64,000 bases of DNA from Gautieria morchelliformis (lineage: Eukaryota; Basidiomycota; Agaricomycetes; Gomphales; Gomphaceae): the NCBI GenBank assembly GCA_015179125.1, contig WHVA01000034.1:248001-312000 (forward strand), in the 5' to 3' direction. The stretch's first letter is position 1, and each line of letters begins with the position of its first letter. Below, piece after piece: positions 35,181 to 45,437 of this stretch. The notes under the pieces are model-generated. The model did no database searches and was not told the DNA's origin. It saw nothing but the letters and a program-made list of their open reading frames with translations. A program made the position numbers and the translations under genes.

Positions 35181-36184
35181 GGCAGTTCGGTAGGGTGGAA
35201 CGCCAGGAATCTGCCCGACCAGCAATTCCTCTCTCTACTGTCTGCTCTGTCTGCTGTGTGCTCACTGCTTTGTCTGCTCTCTGCTGTGTCTGCGCTGTCT
35301 GCTGTCTGCTGCGCTCTCTGGTGTCTCCTCCTTTAGCTGGCTGGCTGTGTATTGCTTTGGTTGGCTGGCAGTCTATTGCTTTGTTTGGCTGGCTATCTAT
35401 TGGCTTGACTGGCTTTCTGTTGGTAGATAATATCCCTTTTTTAATGCATTCCCATGTATTTTATTTTATTTGTGTTTGTAATTTTATTCATTCCATTTTT
35501 TTTTTTGATCATATTGTATTGTCACATGTGCTTTATATTTTTGTGAATTTCTTCGAAAATTGATTTAAATAAAATCCCAAGATTGTGCTGAAAAAAAGTA
35601 TTTTTATATATATATTTTTCAGGTTTTTTTCGAAAATTGACATCAATAAGTTTCCTCTAAAATTAATGACAATAGGTTCTACTTTTAAATGTAGTTTGTT
35701 TTGTTGTTTTATTTACTGTAAAGCTGCCAGGCACTCCTTCTCTGGCTATACTGGTGGCTGGCTTACTATGGCTTTGCCTGGGCTCTGGGTTTCTCTGTCA
35801 GTCTCTGGGCTTCTCTGGCTTGGGCTGGGCATTAATAACAGCTTCTGTACTTTTTTGGCATTTTTTCACAAATAGATGTCAATAAATTATCCTGACTTTG
35901 TGAAAATTGACAACAGCTCCATACAGTGGATTTTTTGACATTTTTCGAAAAATAGATAATCTTGACTCTGCTAAAATTAATAATAACTTCAGCTTAAATG
36001 TACTGGACATTTGTTTTGACATTTTTCAAAAAATAGATAATCCTGACTTTGCTAAAATTACTGACAGCAGCTGCTTAAATATGGCTTCCTTTACTATTTT
36101 ATTTATATCTGTATGTCACAAAATAGATATTGATACATGTCCCTGAGTTTGCTAAAAGTTAATGCAAAGACAGCCTCTGCTTGC

Positions 36185-37130
36185 TTCACTTTGAGGCCCT
36201 TGGGATATGCTACACATGCCATTGGGACATGCTATGCATGCTATACTTGAGGGGCATGCTACACACACTATGCATGGGGACACGCACGCTATGCATGGAG
36301 ACACATATGTTATGCATGGAGACATGCATGTTAGGCGTGACATACATGTTATGCGTGAAGACATGCATGTTATGCGTGGAGACATGCATGTTAGGTGTGG
36401 AGACATGCATGTTAGGCGTGGAGACATGCATGTTGTGCATGGGGACACGTATGCTATGCTTGGGGACATGCATGTTATGCGTAGAGACACACATGTTATG
36501 CATGGGCACACACACACTATGCATGGGGATGTGCACACTATATGGTGGGATACACTATGCTTGGGGACAGACACACTATGCTTGGGGGACATGGTACAAA
36601 CAAGAGACACACTACGCACACTATGCATGGGGAAAACACTACAAACAAGGGACATTCTACACATGCTATCCTTGGGGGACATGTTATGGATGGGGGACAC
36701 ACTTTGCACACTATACTTGAGGGAGAGGCTACACACACTATGTGTAGGGAGATGCTACACATGTGGACATGCTATGCATGGGGGACACACATGCTATAAT
36801 TTAGGGACATGCTACATTTGGGGACATGCTACAAACCAGGGACACACTACACACAAAATACTTGAGGGATATGTTATGCATGTGGGACATGCAACACACA
36901 CGGTACTTGGGCACATGCTGCATGTGGGGACACACTATGCACACTATACTTAGGAACACATTACAAACAAGGGACACACTACACACACTATACTTGAGGG
37001 ACACACTATGCACACTATACTTGGGGACACAGTGCATGTGGGGACATGCCACCTGTGAGGACATGCTACGTGTGAGGATGCGATATGTGTGAGGACAGAT
37101 GAAGTGTGATGACAACTACAGGTGAGGACA
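36185..37130 (+). repeat. 21-bp minisatellite of H1
   Basis: Units like GGAGACATGCATGTTATGCGT recur about every 21 bases, then a looser GGGACACACTACACACACTAT form. Because the period divides by three, several frames on both strands stay open (up to 248 codons, Met/His/Gly-rich or Cys/Met/Thr-rich). I do not regard these as genes. Confidence 0.8.
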
Positions 37131-37187
37131 TGCTACACGTGAGGTAGGGGACACACAGACATGGGAGAAATGTGTAGAGTCATTACC

Positions 37188-37853
37188 TGTTATGTATTGG
37201 GTTTGGCTCTAAAAGGACTGCGGCTTCAACTTATATGTTGCGCCCCCAACTATCATCCTAAGTATTTTGGAGATTGGAGATCAGAAGTTGGAAGAGGTCA
37301 AGTATTATAACTGAAGAATTAAGTGAAGTTGGATATCAGAAATCGAGTTAGAAGACGGAGGTCAGAGAGACAGAGGCCTTGCAAGTACTTGCTCTGCTAA
37401 GAATAGGAAACAGTGCAAAGGGAGTCACATATTAAAGTTGATTATCTAATTGTAGAACAGAGGCATACGTGACTGGGTTTTATACAAAGAGCTGAGACAA
37501 CATGTCAGAAGGTAGAGAGGTAAGCAATTCCAGTGCAAGCGAAAGTCACTAGGATACATGGAGTAAGTAACTAATGTGGAACAAGAGGAACTACCAGGGG
37601 GTGCAGGGTAGAACTAAGAACGATGTGCAAAAGAACAAGGGGTGTGTAGGTCTAATTGCTAGCAAAACAAATGGAACTTCTGATGATCCAGACTTGCTGT
37701 GCTGACAGTTGAGTACGGAAGGCCGGTGAATAGAGGCGTAGGGGGAAGCATGTGAATAGGAAAGAACAAGGGGATCAAAGGTCAAAGTGCGGATGTTGTG
37801 GAATAGAGTTGGAGGAGGTGTGGAGGTACTGGAGTTGGTCAATGGTCATAACA
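37188..37853 (+). mobile_element. Solo LTR, family B, TSD TTACC
   Basis: A 666-bp LTR, TGTTATGTATTGGG to GGTCATAACA, with TTACC on both sides (37183-37187, 37854-37858). Orientation is taken from the TGTTACGTATC start of its relatives. H2 has the empty site at about 40766-40775. It is inserted in H1 and is somewhat diverged, so it is not very recent. Confidence 0.85.
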
Positions 37854-37919
37854 TTACCTACCTTGGAATGTGTTTGACTTATCCCAAGTTTGATTCACCC
37901 AATGTGTTTGACCTACACC

Positions 37920-37947
37920 CCCATGCGAAGCATGGGTATCCACCTAG
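37920..37947 (+). other. Inner Helitron 3' end within H1
   Basis: The hairpin CCCATGC-GAA-GCATGGG (37920-37936), TATCCAC and CTAG (to 37947) has the same layout as the outer end but a different stem. It marks an end that was passed over during an earlier transposition. Confidence 0.75.
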
Positions 37948-37961
37948 AGGTAAGGGTTCAA

Positions 37962-38509
37962 TAATTGAGTTAAGTTGGATATCAGAAATCGAGTTGGAAG
38001 GCAGAGGCCAGAGAGACTGAGGCCTTGCAAGTACTTGCTGTGGTAAGAACAGGAAACAGTGCAATGGGAGTCACATATCAAAGTCAATTATCTGATTGCA
38101 GAACAGAGGCACACATGACTGGGTTTTATACAAAGAGCTGATACAACATGTCAGAAGGTAGAGGTAAGCACTTCCGGTGCCAGCAAAAGTAACTAGGATA
38201 AATGGAGTAAGTAACTAATAAGGAACAAGAGGAGCTACAAGGGGGTGCCAGGTAGAACTAAGAACAATCAATAGGCAAAAGAACAAGGGGAATGTGGGTC
38301 TAATTGATAGTGGAACAAATGGATCTCCTGATGCTCTGGACTTGCTATGCTAAGGGTCAAGTAGGGAAGGCCAGTGAATAGAGCCAAAAGGGGAAGTGTG
38401 TGAATAGTAATGAACAAGGGGATCAAGAGGTCAAAGTGTGGACATTGCGGAATAGAGCCAGAGGAGGCATGGAGGTACCAGAGTTGGTCGAGCAGCATGG
38501 TCATAACAT
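37962..38509 (+). mobile_element. Partial LTR, family B
   Basis: It matches the LTR at 37188-37853 from about one third of its length to its right end, GGTCATAACA, and is followed by TTACC. It begins just beyond the inner Helitron end, so its left part was lost when the two sequences were joined. It is a fragment. Confidence 0.75.
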
Positions 38510-38678
38510 TACCTACCTTGATGTGTTACTTAGAGCTACTTTCAATCAATAGGATGTGTTTTACTTATCTGAATGAAATTTTCTTATCCGAATGTGTTTG
38601 ACATATCCCAAGTTTGATTTACCCAAGGCGTTTGACCTTGCTGGTGCGTTTGACCTTACCAAGGCGTTTGACTTGCAC

Positions 38679-38706
38679 CCCGCGCGAAGCGCGGGTATCC
38701 ACCTAG
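38679..38706 (+). terminator. Helitron 3' terminal hairpin and CTAG (H1)
   Basis: A 7-bp stem, CCCGCGC/GCGCGGG, with loop GAA, is followed by TATCCAC and CTAG. This is the replication-termination signal of Helitron transposition. Confidence 0.8.
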
Positions 38707-39964
38707 TTACACTATGTGAAAGCAGCTCGGTGGGAGGTTGTGGGCGCGCTGACCAATGCTGACCAATGCTTGGTCATTAGTTTGTCAGCGGAGCGCGCGC
38801 GAGCGGCGCAGCCGCGAGCCCCTGGCCCTATCACCGGTTTACGCCGGTCTGCCGGCTCCAGGGCTCTCTCTTTAGGTCAGCAGCGAGCGGCGCAGCCACG
38901 AGCATGCTGCGCAGCGGTCACGTGACCCGTTCGCGACCAGAGCGCACATACGCGAGTGTGGTCCGTGCACGACACGCGCGGGCGGTATAAAGGCCGAACG
39001 GTAAGGATGGAACGCCAGGAACCTGCCCAACCGGCGATTCCTCTGTCTGCTGTCTGCTATATGCTCTGTCTGCTCTGTGCTGTCTGCTCTGTGCTGTCTG
39101 TTCTGTGCTGTCTGCTGTCTGCTCTGTCTGCTGTCTCCTCCTTTAGCTGGCTGCCTGGCTATTGCTTGGCTGGCTTTCTATTGGTAGGTAATATCTTTTG
39201 TTTAATGCATTGCCATGTATTTTATTTTATTTGTGTTTGTAATTTTATTAGTTCTTTTTTTTTCATCATAGTATTGTCACATGTGCATTATATTTTGGTG
39301 ATTTTTTTCGAAAATAGATTTAAATATCATCTAAAGACTGCTGAAAAAATTGTATTTTAATATCAATATTTTTCAGGTTTTTTTCGAAAATAGACATCAA
39401 TAAGTTCCCTCTAAAATTAATCAGGTTCTGCCTTTAAATGTGGTTTGTTTTATTGTTTTATTTACTGTAAAGCCACTTACCAGCCACCCCTCTCTGGCTA
39501 TACTGGTGGCTGGCTTACTATGGCTTTGGCTAGGCTCTGGGTTTCTCTGTCAGTCTCAGGGCTTCTCTGGCTTTGGCTGGGCATTAATAACAGCCTCTGC
39601 TTCAATGTACTGTACTTTTTTGACATTTTTTCGCAGATAGATGTCAATAAATTATCCTGACTTTGTGAAAATTGTCAGCTTAAATGTACAGTGCATTTTT
39701 TTGACATTTTTCAAAAATAGATAATCTTGACTCTGCTAAAATTAATAACAACTTCAGCTTAAATGTACTGGACATTCATTTTGACAGTTTTTGAAAAATA
39801 GATAATCCTGACTTTGCTAAAATTAATGACAGCAGCTGCTTAAATATGGCTTCCTTTACTATTTTATTTATGTCTGTATATGTCACAAAATAGATATTGA
39901 TACATGTCCCTGAGTTTGCGAAAAGTTAATGATAAGTAACAGCCCCTGCTTGCTTCACTTTGAA

Positions 39965-40755
39965 GCCCTTGGGGATATGCTACACATGCCATTGGGACAT
40001 GCTATGCATGCTATACTTGAGGGGCATGTTACACACACTAACATGCATGCTATGCATGGGGACACGCATGTTATGCATGGAGACATGCATGCTATGCGTG
40101 GAGACATGCATGTTATGCGTGAGGACACACATGTTATGAGTGGAGACATGCATGTTATGCATGGGGACAAGCATGCTATGCATGGGCACACACAGGCTAT
40201 GCATGGGCACACGCACACTATGCATGGGGATGTGCACACTATATGTGGGGACACACTATGCTTGGGGGACACGGTACGAACAAGGGACACACTACAGGGG
40301 AAAACACTACAAACAAGGGACATTCTACACATGCTATACTTGGGGGACACGCTACAAACAAAGGACATGCTATGCACACTATACTTGGGGGACATGTTAT
40401 GCATTGGGGACACACTTTGCACACTATACTTGAGGGGGATGCTACACACACTACATGTAGGGACATGCTACACATGTGGACACGCTATGCATGGGGGACA
40501 CACATGCTATAATTTAAGGACACGCTATGTTTGGGGACATGCTACAAACCAGGGACATGCTATGCATGTGGGACATGCCATGCACACTGTACTTGGGGAT
40601 ATGCTACATGTGGAGACACACTATGCATGGAGGACATGCTACGCACACTATACTTGGGGACATGTTATGTGTGGGGTCATGTTACAATCCAGGGACACAA
40701 TAAGCATGCTATATTCAAGGCTATGCACGCTATACTTGGGCACATGCAGACATGT
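39965..40755 (+). repeat. 21-bp minisatellite of H2
   Basis: The same units as in H1 with a different copy number. The 276-codon plus frame and the 164-codon minus frame over it are by-products of the period. Confidence 0.8.
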
Positions 40756-40864
40756 GTAGAGACATTACCTATCTTGATGTGTTACTTATAGCTACTTTCA
40801 ATTGCAATGAGATGTGTTTTACTTATCCCAAGTTTGATTTACCCAATGTGTTTGACCTACACCA

Positions 40865-40891
40865 CCATGTGAAGCATGGGTATCCCCCTAG
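40865..40891 (+). other. Inner Helitron 3' end within H2
   Basis: CCATGT-GAA-GCATGG (one wobble pair), then GTATCCCC and CTAG (40888-40891). It is followed by AGGTAAGGGTTCAA, exactly as in H1, so the joined structure is older than the split of H1 and H2. Confidence 0.7.
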
Positions 40892-40906
40892 AGGTAAGGG
40901 TTCAAG

Positions 40907-42201
40907 AATCGAATTAAGTTGGATATCAGAAATCGAGTTGGAAGGCAGAGGTCAGAGAGACAGAGGCCTTGCAAGTACTTGCTGTGGTAAGAACAGGAAA
41001 CGGTGCAAAGGGAGTCACATATCAAAGTCAATTATCTGATTGCAGAACAGAGGCACACATGACTGGGTTTTATTCAAAGAGCTGAGACAACATGTCAGAA
41101 GGTAGAGGTAAGCAATTCTAGTGCAAGCACAAGTAACTAGGATAAATGGAGTGAGTAACTAATACGGAACAAGAGGAACTACAAGGGGGTGCTGGGTAGA
41201 ACTAATAACAATCAATAGGCAAAAGAACAAGGGGAATGTGGGTCTAATTGATTGTTACGTATCGGAATTCCCGGAGGTCGGAACTGGAAAGGACAACGGC
41301 TTCAACTTATGTGTTGCGCCCCTGATGAACTACCGTCCTAAGTATTTCGGGATTGACTTGCGGATATTAGGCAGAAGTCAGGAACAGAGTACTGAGAGTC
41401 GAGGTTCAAGGGTCGGAGATCAAAGGTCGGAAGAGGCGGAGGACAGAGGGTCGAGAGCGGAAGGAGACAAGACTAGCACAACTCGCTGTGCTAAGAACAG
41501 GAGACAGTGCGAAGGGAATCACGTATCGAAGTTGATTATCTGATTGCAGAAATGGAGACATACATGAGGGGGTTTTATACAAAGAGCTGAAGCAACAGGT
41601 AATGGTATGGTACTAAGTAAATTCCGGAGAGTGCGGGAATCGGATAGACATACAGGGCAAGTAACTAATGCGGAACAATGGGATGACAAGGGGGGTGCAG
41701 GGTAGGGTAAGTACAATGGCAAAGAACAAGGCAAGTAACTACAATAGGCAGCAGAAGAAACGGAATTACGGAAATGGTATCTTGCTGTGTTCAGGGTCAA
41801 GTACGGGGGCCGGTATCTGGAGGTGGCCAGGGGTACTGAAATCACAAGGGTCGAGGTAGAGGGTTGCGGATGGTGCGGATGTTGCGGATGTTGCGGATGT
41901 TGCGGAATAGAGTCGGAGGTGGTGCGGAGGTGGTGCAGAGGTGGTGCGAGGGATATGCAGGTATGGCGGAGATGGTTGAGCAGAACAGTCGTAACATTGA
42001 TAGTGGAACAAATGGATCTCCTGATGCTCCAGACTTGCTATGCTAAGGGTCAAGTAGGGAAGGCCAGTGAATAGAGTCAAAAGGGGAAGTATGTGAATAG
42101 TAAAGAACAAGGGGATCAAAAGGTCAAAGTGTGGATGTTGCGGGATAGACCCAGAGGAGGCATGGAGGTACCAGAGTTGGTCGAGCAGCATGGTCATAAC
42201 A
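40907..42201 (+). mobile_element. Partial LTR B holding a nested LTR B
   Basis: Left (40907-41252) and right (41997-42201) parts together match the partial LTR of H1. They are separated by the complete LTR at 41253-41996. It ends GGTCATAACA followed by TTACC. Confidence 0.75.
41253..41996 (+). mobile_element. Solo LTR, family B, TSD TTGAT
   Basis: A 744-bp LTR, TGTTACGTATCGG to CAGTCGTAACA, with TTGAT on both sides (41248-41252, 41997-42001). The empty site is seen in H1 near 38305-38318 (CTAATTGATAGTGG). It carries short GCGGATGTT repeats (41870-41905). It is inserted in an LTR of its own family. Confidence 0.9.
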
Positions 42202-42372
42202 TTACCTACCTTGATGTGTTACTTAGAGCTACTTTCAATCAATAAGATGCGTTTTACTTATCTGAAAGAAATTTTCTTATCTGAATGTGTTTGACTTATC
42301 CCAAGTTTGATTTACCCAAGGTGTTTGACCTTGCTGATGCGTTTGACCTTACCGAGGCGTTTGACTTGCACC

Positions 42373-42400
42373 CCCGCGCGAAGCGCGGGTATCCACCTAG
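42373..42400 (+). terminator. Helitron 3' terminal hairpin and CTAG (H2)
   Basis: Stem CCCGCGC/GCGCGGG with GAA loop, TATCCAC, CTAG; identical to H1. Confidence 0.8.
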
Positions 42401-42789
42401 TCTATAGTATAAAGTTGCTGGGAGGGTGGTTGTGGGTGTTTTACGTAATAATGTTATCTAATTTGCTGAGTTTGAACGCGAGCGGCGCAGCCGCGAGCGA
42501 CCGAGCAGCGTTCCTGGTCACGTGACCCGTTCGCGTCCAACGTTGCACCCACCTTCCCTCAACCCTCCTGCTGCCATTTCTTCTGGCTCAACTGTTGGCA
42601 ACTTCTAGCTCCCCTGCCCACTGTCTCTGTGCCTGATGGATCTGTCTGTCTGCTGCTGGATCTCTGTGTCTGCTGCTGGATCTCTGTGTCTGCTGCTGGA
42701 TCTTTGTGTCTGCTGCTGGCTCTCTCTGTGTCTGCTACTAGCTCTCTCTGTGTCTGGCTCTCTCTGTGTCTGTTACTGGGGCTCTCTGT

Positions 42790-43600
42790 CTCTCTACAGC
42801 CCCCTCAGGTAAATGTTGTTAATATTTTCGCTTTTTTATCCTCTTTTGACTTCTTTTCAGCCTAGGCTGCTCCTCTCATTCCCTCCCACCTTTCTGGATG
42901 TTAATTACTGGCTCTGGTGTGTTTTTTCCTATCATACCTATCATTTCTTCCAATAATTTTCGCTTTTTTATCCTCTTTTTGTCTTTTTTTTCAGCCCCCT
43001 CTGTCAATGCCTCCCACCTTGCCTGTCTGATATTGCTGCATCTGGTGTGTGTCTTGCTATCATGTTTTGATATTTATTAGAATCAGCTTCTCTCCATGTA
43101 TATATTGCTATTTCTTGCTATAATTTTCGCTTTTTTAATCTCTTTTTGACTTCTTTTCAGCTTAGGTTGCTCCTCCCATTGCCTCCACCTTTCTTGGTCA
43201 TCACTACTGCCTCCTGTGTGTTCTTTCCTTATCATATCTGTCATTTCTTCCACTAATTTTCGCTTTTTTATCCTCTTTTTGCCATATTTTCAGCCCAGGT
43301 TCCTCCTCTCAGTTCTCCCCACCTTTCCTGTCTGCCATTGCTGCATCGGGTGTGTGTCCTGCTATCATATTTGTGTTGTTTTGACATTTATTAGGATCAG
43401 CTTCTCTCCATAGTATTTTTTCCAACATTTTCACTTTTTTAACCACTTTTTGATTTCTTTTCAGCCTAAGCTGTTCCTCTTATTGCCTCCCACCTTTCTT
43501 GATCATTATCACTGCCTCTTGTCTGTGTTTTTTCGGTCATGTCTCGCAATAATTTTTCACTTTTTTATCCTCTTTTTTTTTTTTTTCTAGCACAGGTTCA
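42790..43600 (+). repeat. Direct repeats with TTTTCGCTTTTTTATCC core
   Basis: The block AATTTTCGCTTTTTTATCCTCTTTTTG occurs at about 42822, 42954, 43123, 43255, 43425 and 43551, each followed by CTTTTCAGCC-like and CTCCCACCTTTC-like words. Units are 130-170 bp. Pyrimidine tracts plus AG resemble 3' splice sites, but no exon frame is kept between them. Confidence 0.6.
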
Positions 43601-44213
43601 GAGCTCCCACCATTCCTGTGTCATGGCTGCAAGTGGTATATTTCTTGCTCTCATATCTGCTTCTTTTTTGATATTTATTAGGATCAGTTTCTCTTTTTTT
43701 TTTAATTCTTATGTATTTTCTTTTTTTTATGTATATATATACTGTATATTTGTCAAAATAGATATCAAAAAATTCCTTTGACTTTGCTAAAAATTAATGA
43801 CAACAGCCTCTGCTTGCAAAAGATAAGTCTATTGCTCTATTATCCATTGTAAACCCTCTGACATTTATTTATTTTCTCTGCACCTACAATACGTTCACTT
43901 TTAGGCTCTTAGGGTTATGCTACATATGGGGACATACTACAAACAAGGGACATGCTATGCACACTATACTTGGGTGACATGCTGCACTCAGGGGACATGG
44001 TACACATGGGGGACACACTACAAACAAGAGACATGCTACACATGATATACTTGGGGGACATGCTATGCATAGGGGTACACTACACATGGGGACATGCTGC
44101 ACACAAGGGACATAATACATATGATATACTTGGGAGACACACTACACATGGGGAACACACTACACATGGGGAACAGGCTACACTTGGGGTACATGCTATG
44201 CATGGTGACATGC

Positions 44214-44846
44214 TGTTACGTATCAAGATTTTTGCAAGTTGGAACTAGAAAGGACAACAGCTTCTACTTATATGTTGCACCCCCAATGAACTATCATCCT
44301 AAGTATTTTGGATCACGAGTCGGAAGTTGGAATGTATCGAACTAAACAGAAGTCAGAACTTGAGTTGGAAACCGAGTCGGAAGGCAGAAGGTGGGAGGTG
44401 GAGAGACAGAGGTCTTGCAAAACTCACTGTGCTAAGAACAGAAGATAGAGCGAAGGAAATCACGTATCAAAGGCAATTATCTGATTGCAGAATAACAAGC
44501 ATACATGAGGGGCTTTTATACAAAGAGCTGAGACAACATGTAATGGTGTAGTACTAAGCAAATTCTGGAGGGAGCGGAAGTCAGATAGACATACGGGATA
44601 ATTAACTAATTGGGAACAAGGGGACTAAAAGGGGGGTGCAGGGTAGGGTAGAACAATGGCAAAAGAACAAGGGGTCGGAAAGTATATCTGACATAAAGAA
44701 ACAATGAGACTCCAAAGGGGCTGGACACATGTGCTGCGAGGCAAAAGAACAAAGGAATAAAACAATGGGAGGAATGTCGGAATTATCGGAGGGTCGGAAT
44801 GTGAGTGGAACTGAGTGTCAGAAGTCAGAAATGCATGGTCATAACA
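44214..44846 (+). mobile_element. Solo LTR, family B, TSD CATGC
   Basis: A 633-bp LTR, TGTTACGTATCAAG to GGTCATAACA, with CATGC on both sides (44209-44213, 44847-44851), inserted in the satellite of H3. Confidence 0.9.
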
Positions 44847-45184
44847 CATGCTACGCACACTATACTTGCGGGACACACTACACTCCGGGAGCACATGCCA
44901 TACATAGGGACATGCTACCCATGAGGGGCACACAGACGTGGGAGAAATGGGTGGAGACATTACCCACCCTGATGCATTACTTAGAGCTACTTTCAATTGT
45001 GATAAGATGTGTTTTACTTATCTGAATAATTTTACTTATCCCAAGCTTTATTTACCCAATGTGTTGGACCTAACCACAGGTATCCACCCTAGCAGTGGTC
45101 CCAGTGCATTCACATCCAATGGGTCCCCAGCAGTCCCTACCCAGCGCTGTGCCACATCCTGCTGTGCAGCACAGGGCCACAGTA

Positions 45185-45322
45185 GGAATTGACTTGCGAT
45201 ATGCAGTATTTTCACATGGACAGTTTTATGTTGCACTAATTGTAACAGAGTCCATGTTCTTTAGGGAAGGGAACACAACATCTAATATTGTATACAAACA
45301 GGTGCTGCTAAAGCCTGATTAA
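45185..45322 (+). pseudogene. Helitron helicase (PIF1-like) C-terminal tail
   Basis: The frame GIDLRYAVFSHGQFYVALIV, then TTSNIVYKQVLL and a TAA stop, matches the last 45 residues of the PIF1-type helicase in the Rep/Hel protein of Helitrons, around helicase motif VI (HGQLYVALSR in the family). The Ser-Arg of that motif is not kept. The upstream frame is unrelated, so only the tail was captured. It lies about 90 bases before the terminal hairpin, the usual place in an autonomous Helitron. Confidence 0.7.
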
Positions 45323-45408
45323 ATATGTAGTTTCATTTCACCAAATAATTCTGTAATTCTGTAATACTATTGACTACCCCTGTGTGATGTTAACCTTCCT
45401 TAACTAAC

Positions 45409-45437
45409 CCAGTGCGAAGCACTGGTCTATTGGCTAG
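45409..45437 (+). terminator. Helitron 3' terminal hairpin and CTAG (H3)
   Basis: Stem CCAGTGC/GCACTGG with loop GAA, TCTATTGG and CTAG. It has the same geometry as H1 and H2 with a compensated stem. Confidence 0.8.

Larger units (their letters stand above)
35020..38706 (+). mobile_element. Helitron-like element H1, non-autonomous
   Basis: It begins TTACACTATGTG right after the host A and ends in the hairpin CCCGCGC-GAA-GCGCGGG, seven bases, then CTAG. It has no terminal inverted repeats and no target-site duplication, as expected for rolling-circle transposons. Inside, in order: a short GC hairpin (GCGGCGCAGCCGC), the palindrome GGTCACGTGACC, a TATATAAAG box, a CTGTCTG-rich tract, AT-rich DNA with TTTTTCGAAAA repeats, a 21-bp minisatellite, an LTR of family B, an inner Helitron end (37947), a partial LTR B, and the outer end. 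No replicase or helicase gene is present. Confidence 0.8.
38707..42400 (+). mobile_element. Helitron-like element H2, non-autonomous
   Basis: H2 starts TTACACTATGTGAAAGC directly after the CTAG of H1 and ends at CTAG 42400 with the same hairpin as H1. It shares the whole plan of H1: GC hairpin, GGTCACGTGACC, TATAAAGG, CTGTCTG tract, 21-bp minisatellite (39965-40755), inner end and partial LTR B. It lacks the LTR that H1 carries at 37188, but has another LTR B at 41253-41996. H1 and H2 agree closely outside the satellites. Confidence 0.8.
42401..45437 (+). mobile_element. Helitron-like element H3
   Basis: H3 starts with the canonical TC (TCTATAGTATAAAG) right after the CTAG of H2 and ends with hairpin CCAGTGC-GAA-GCACTGG, eight bases and CTAG at 45437, followed by the host T. 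It shares with H1 and H2 the GC hairpin, GGTCACGTGACC and the satellite family (43915-44210, 44850-44940). The 5' half instead has a TGTCTGCTGCTGGATCTC repeat (42640-42720) and a 180-300-bp TTTTCGCTTTTTTATCC repeat. An LTR B lies at 44214. Near its right end an old inner CTAG (45092) is followed by the tail of a PIF1-type helicase frame. Confidence 0.8.

Noticed and set aside
36185-37130. CRISPR-like look of regular repeats
   Set aside because: The units are contiguous and imperfect, with no unique spacers, and the context is a eukaryotic transposon.
37183-37858. TTACC pairs as Helitron features
   Set aside because: They are the 5-bp duplication of an LTR insertion; H2 shows the unfilled site.
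39929-40759. 276-codon ORF, Met/His/Gly/Asp-rich
   Set aside because: It is a product of the 21-bp satellite; several frames on both strands are open for the same reason.
35020-45437. One large DNA transposon with terminal inverted repeats
   Set aside because: No inverted repeats at the ends and no target-site duplication; three internal hairpin-CTAG ends fit Helitrons better.
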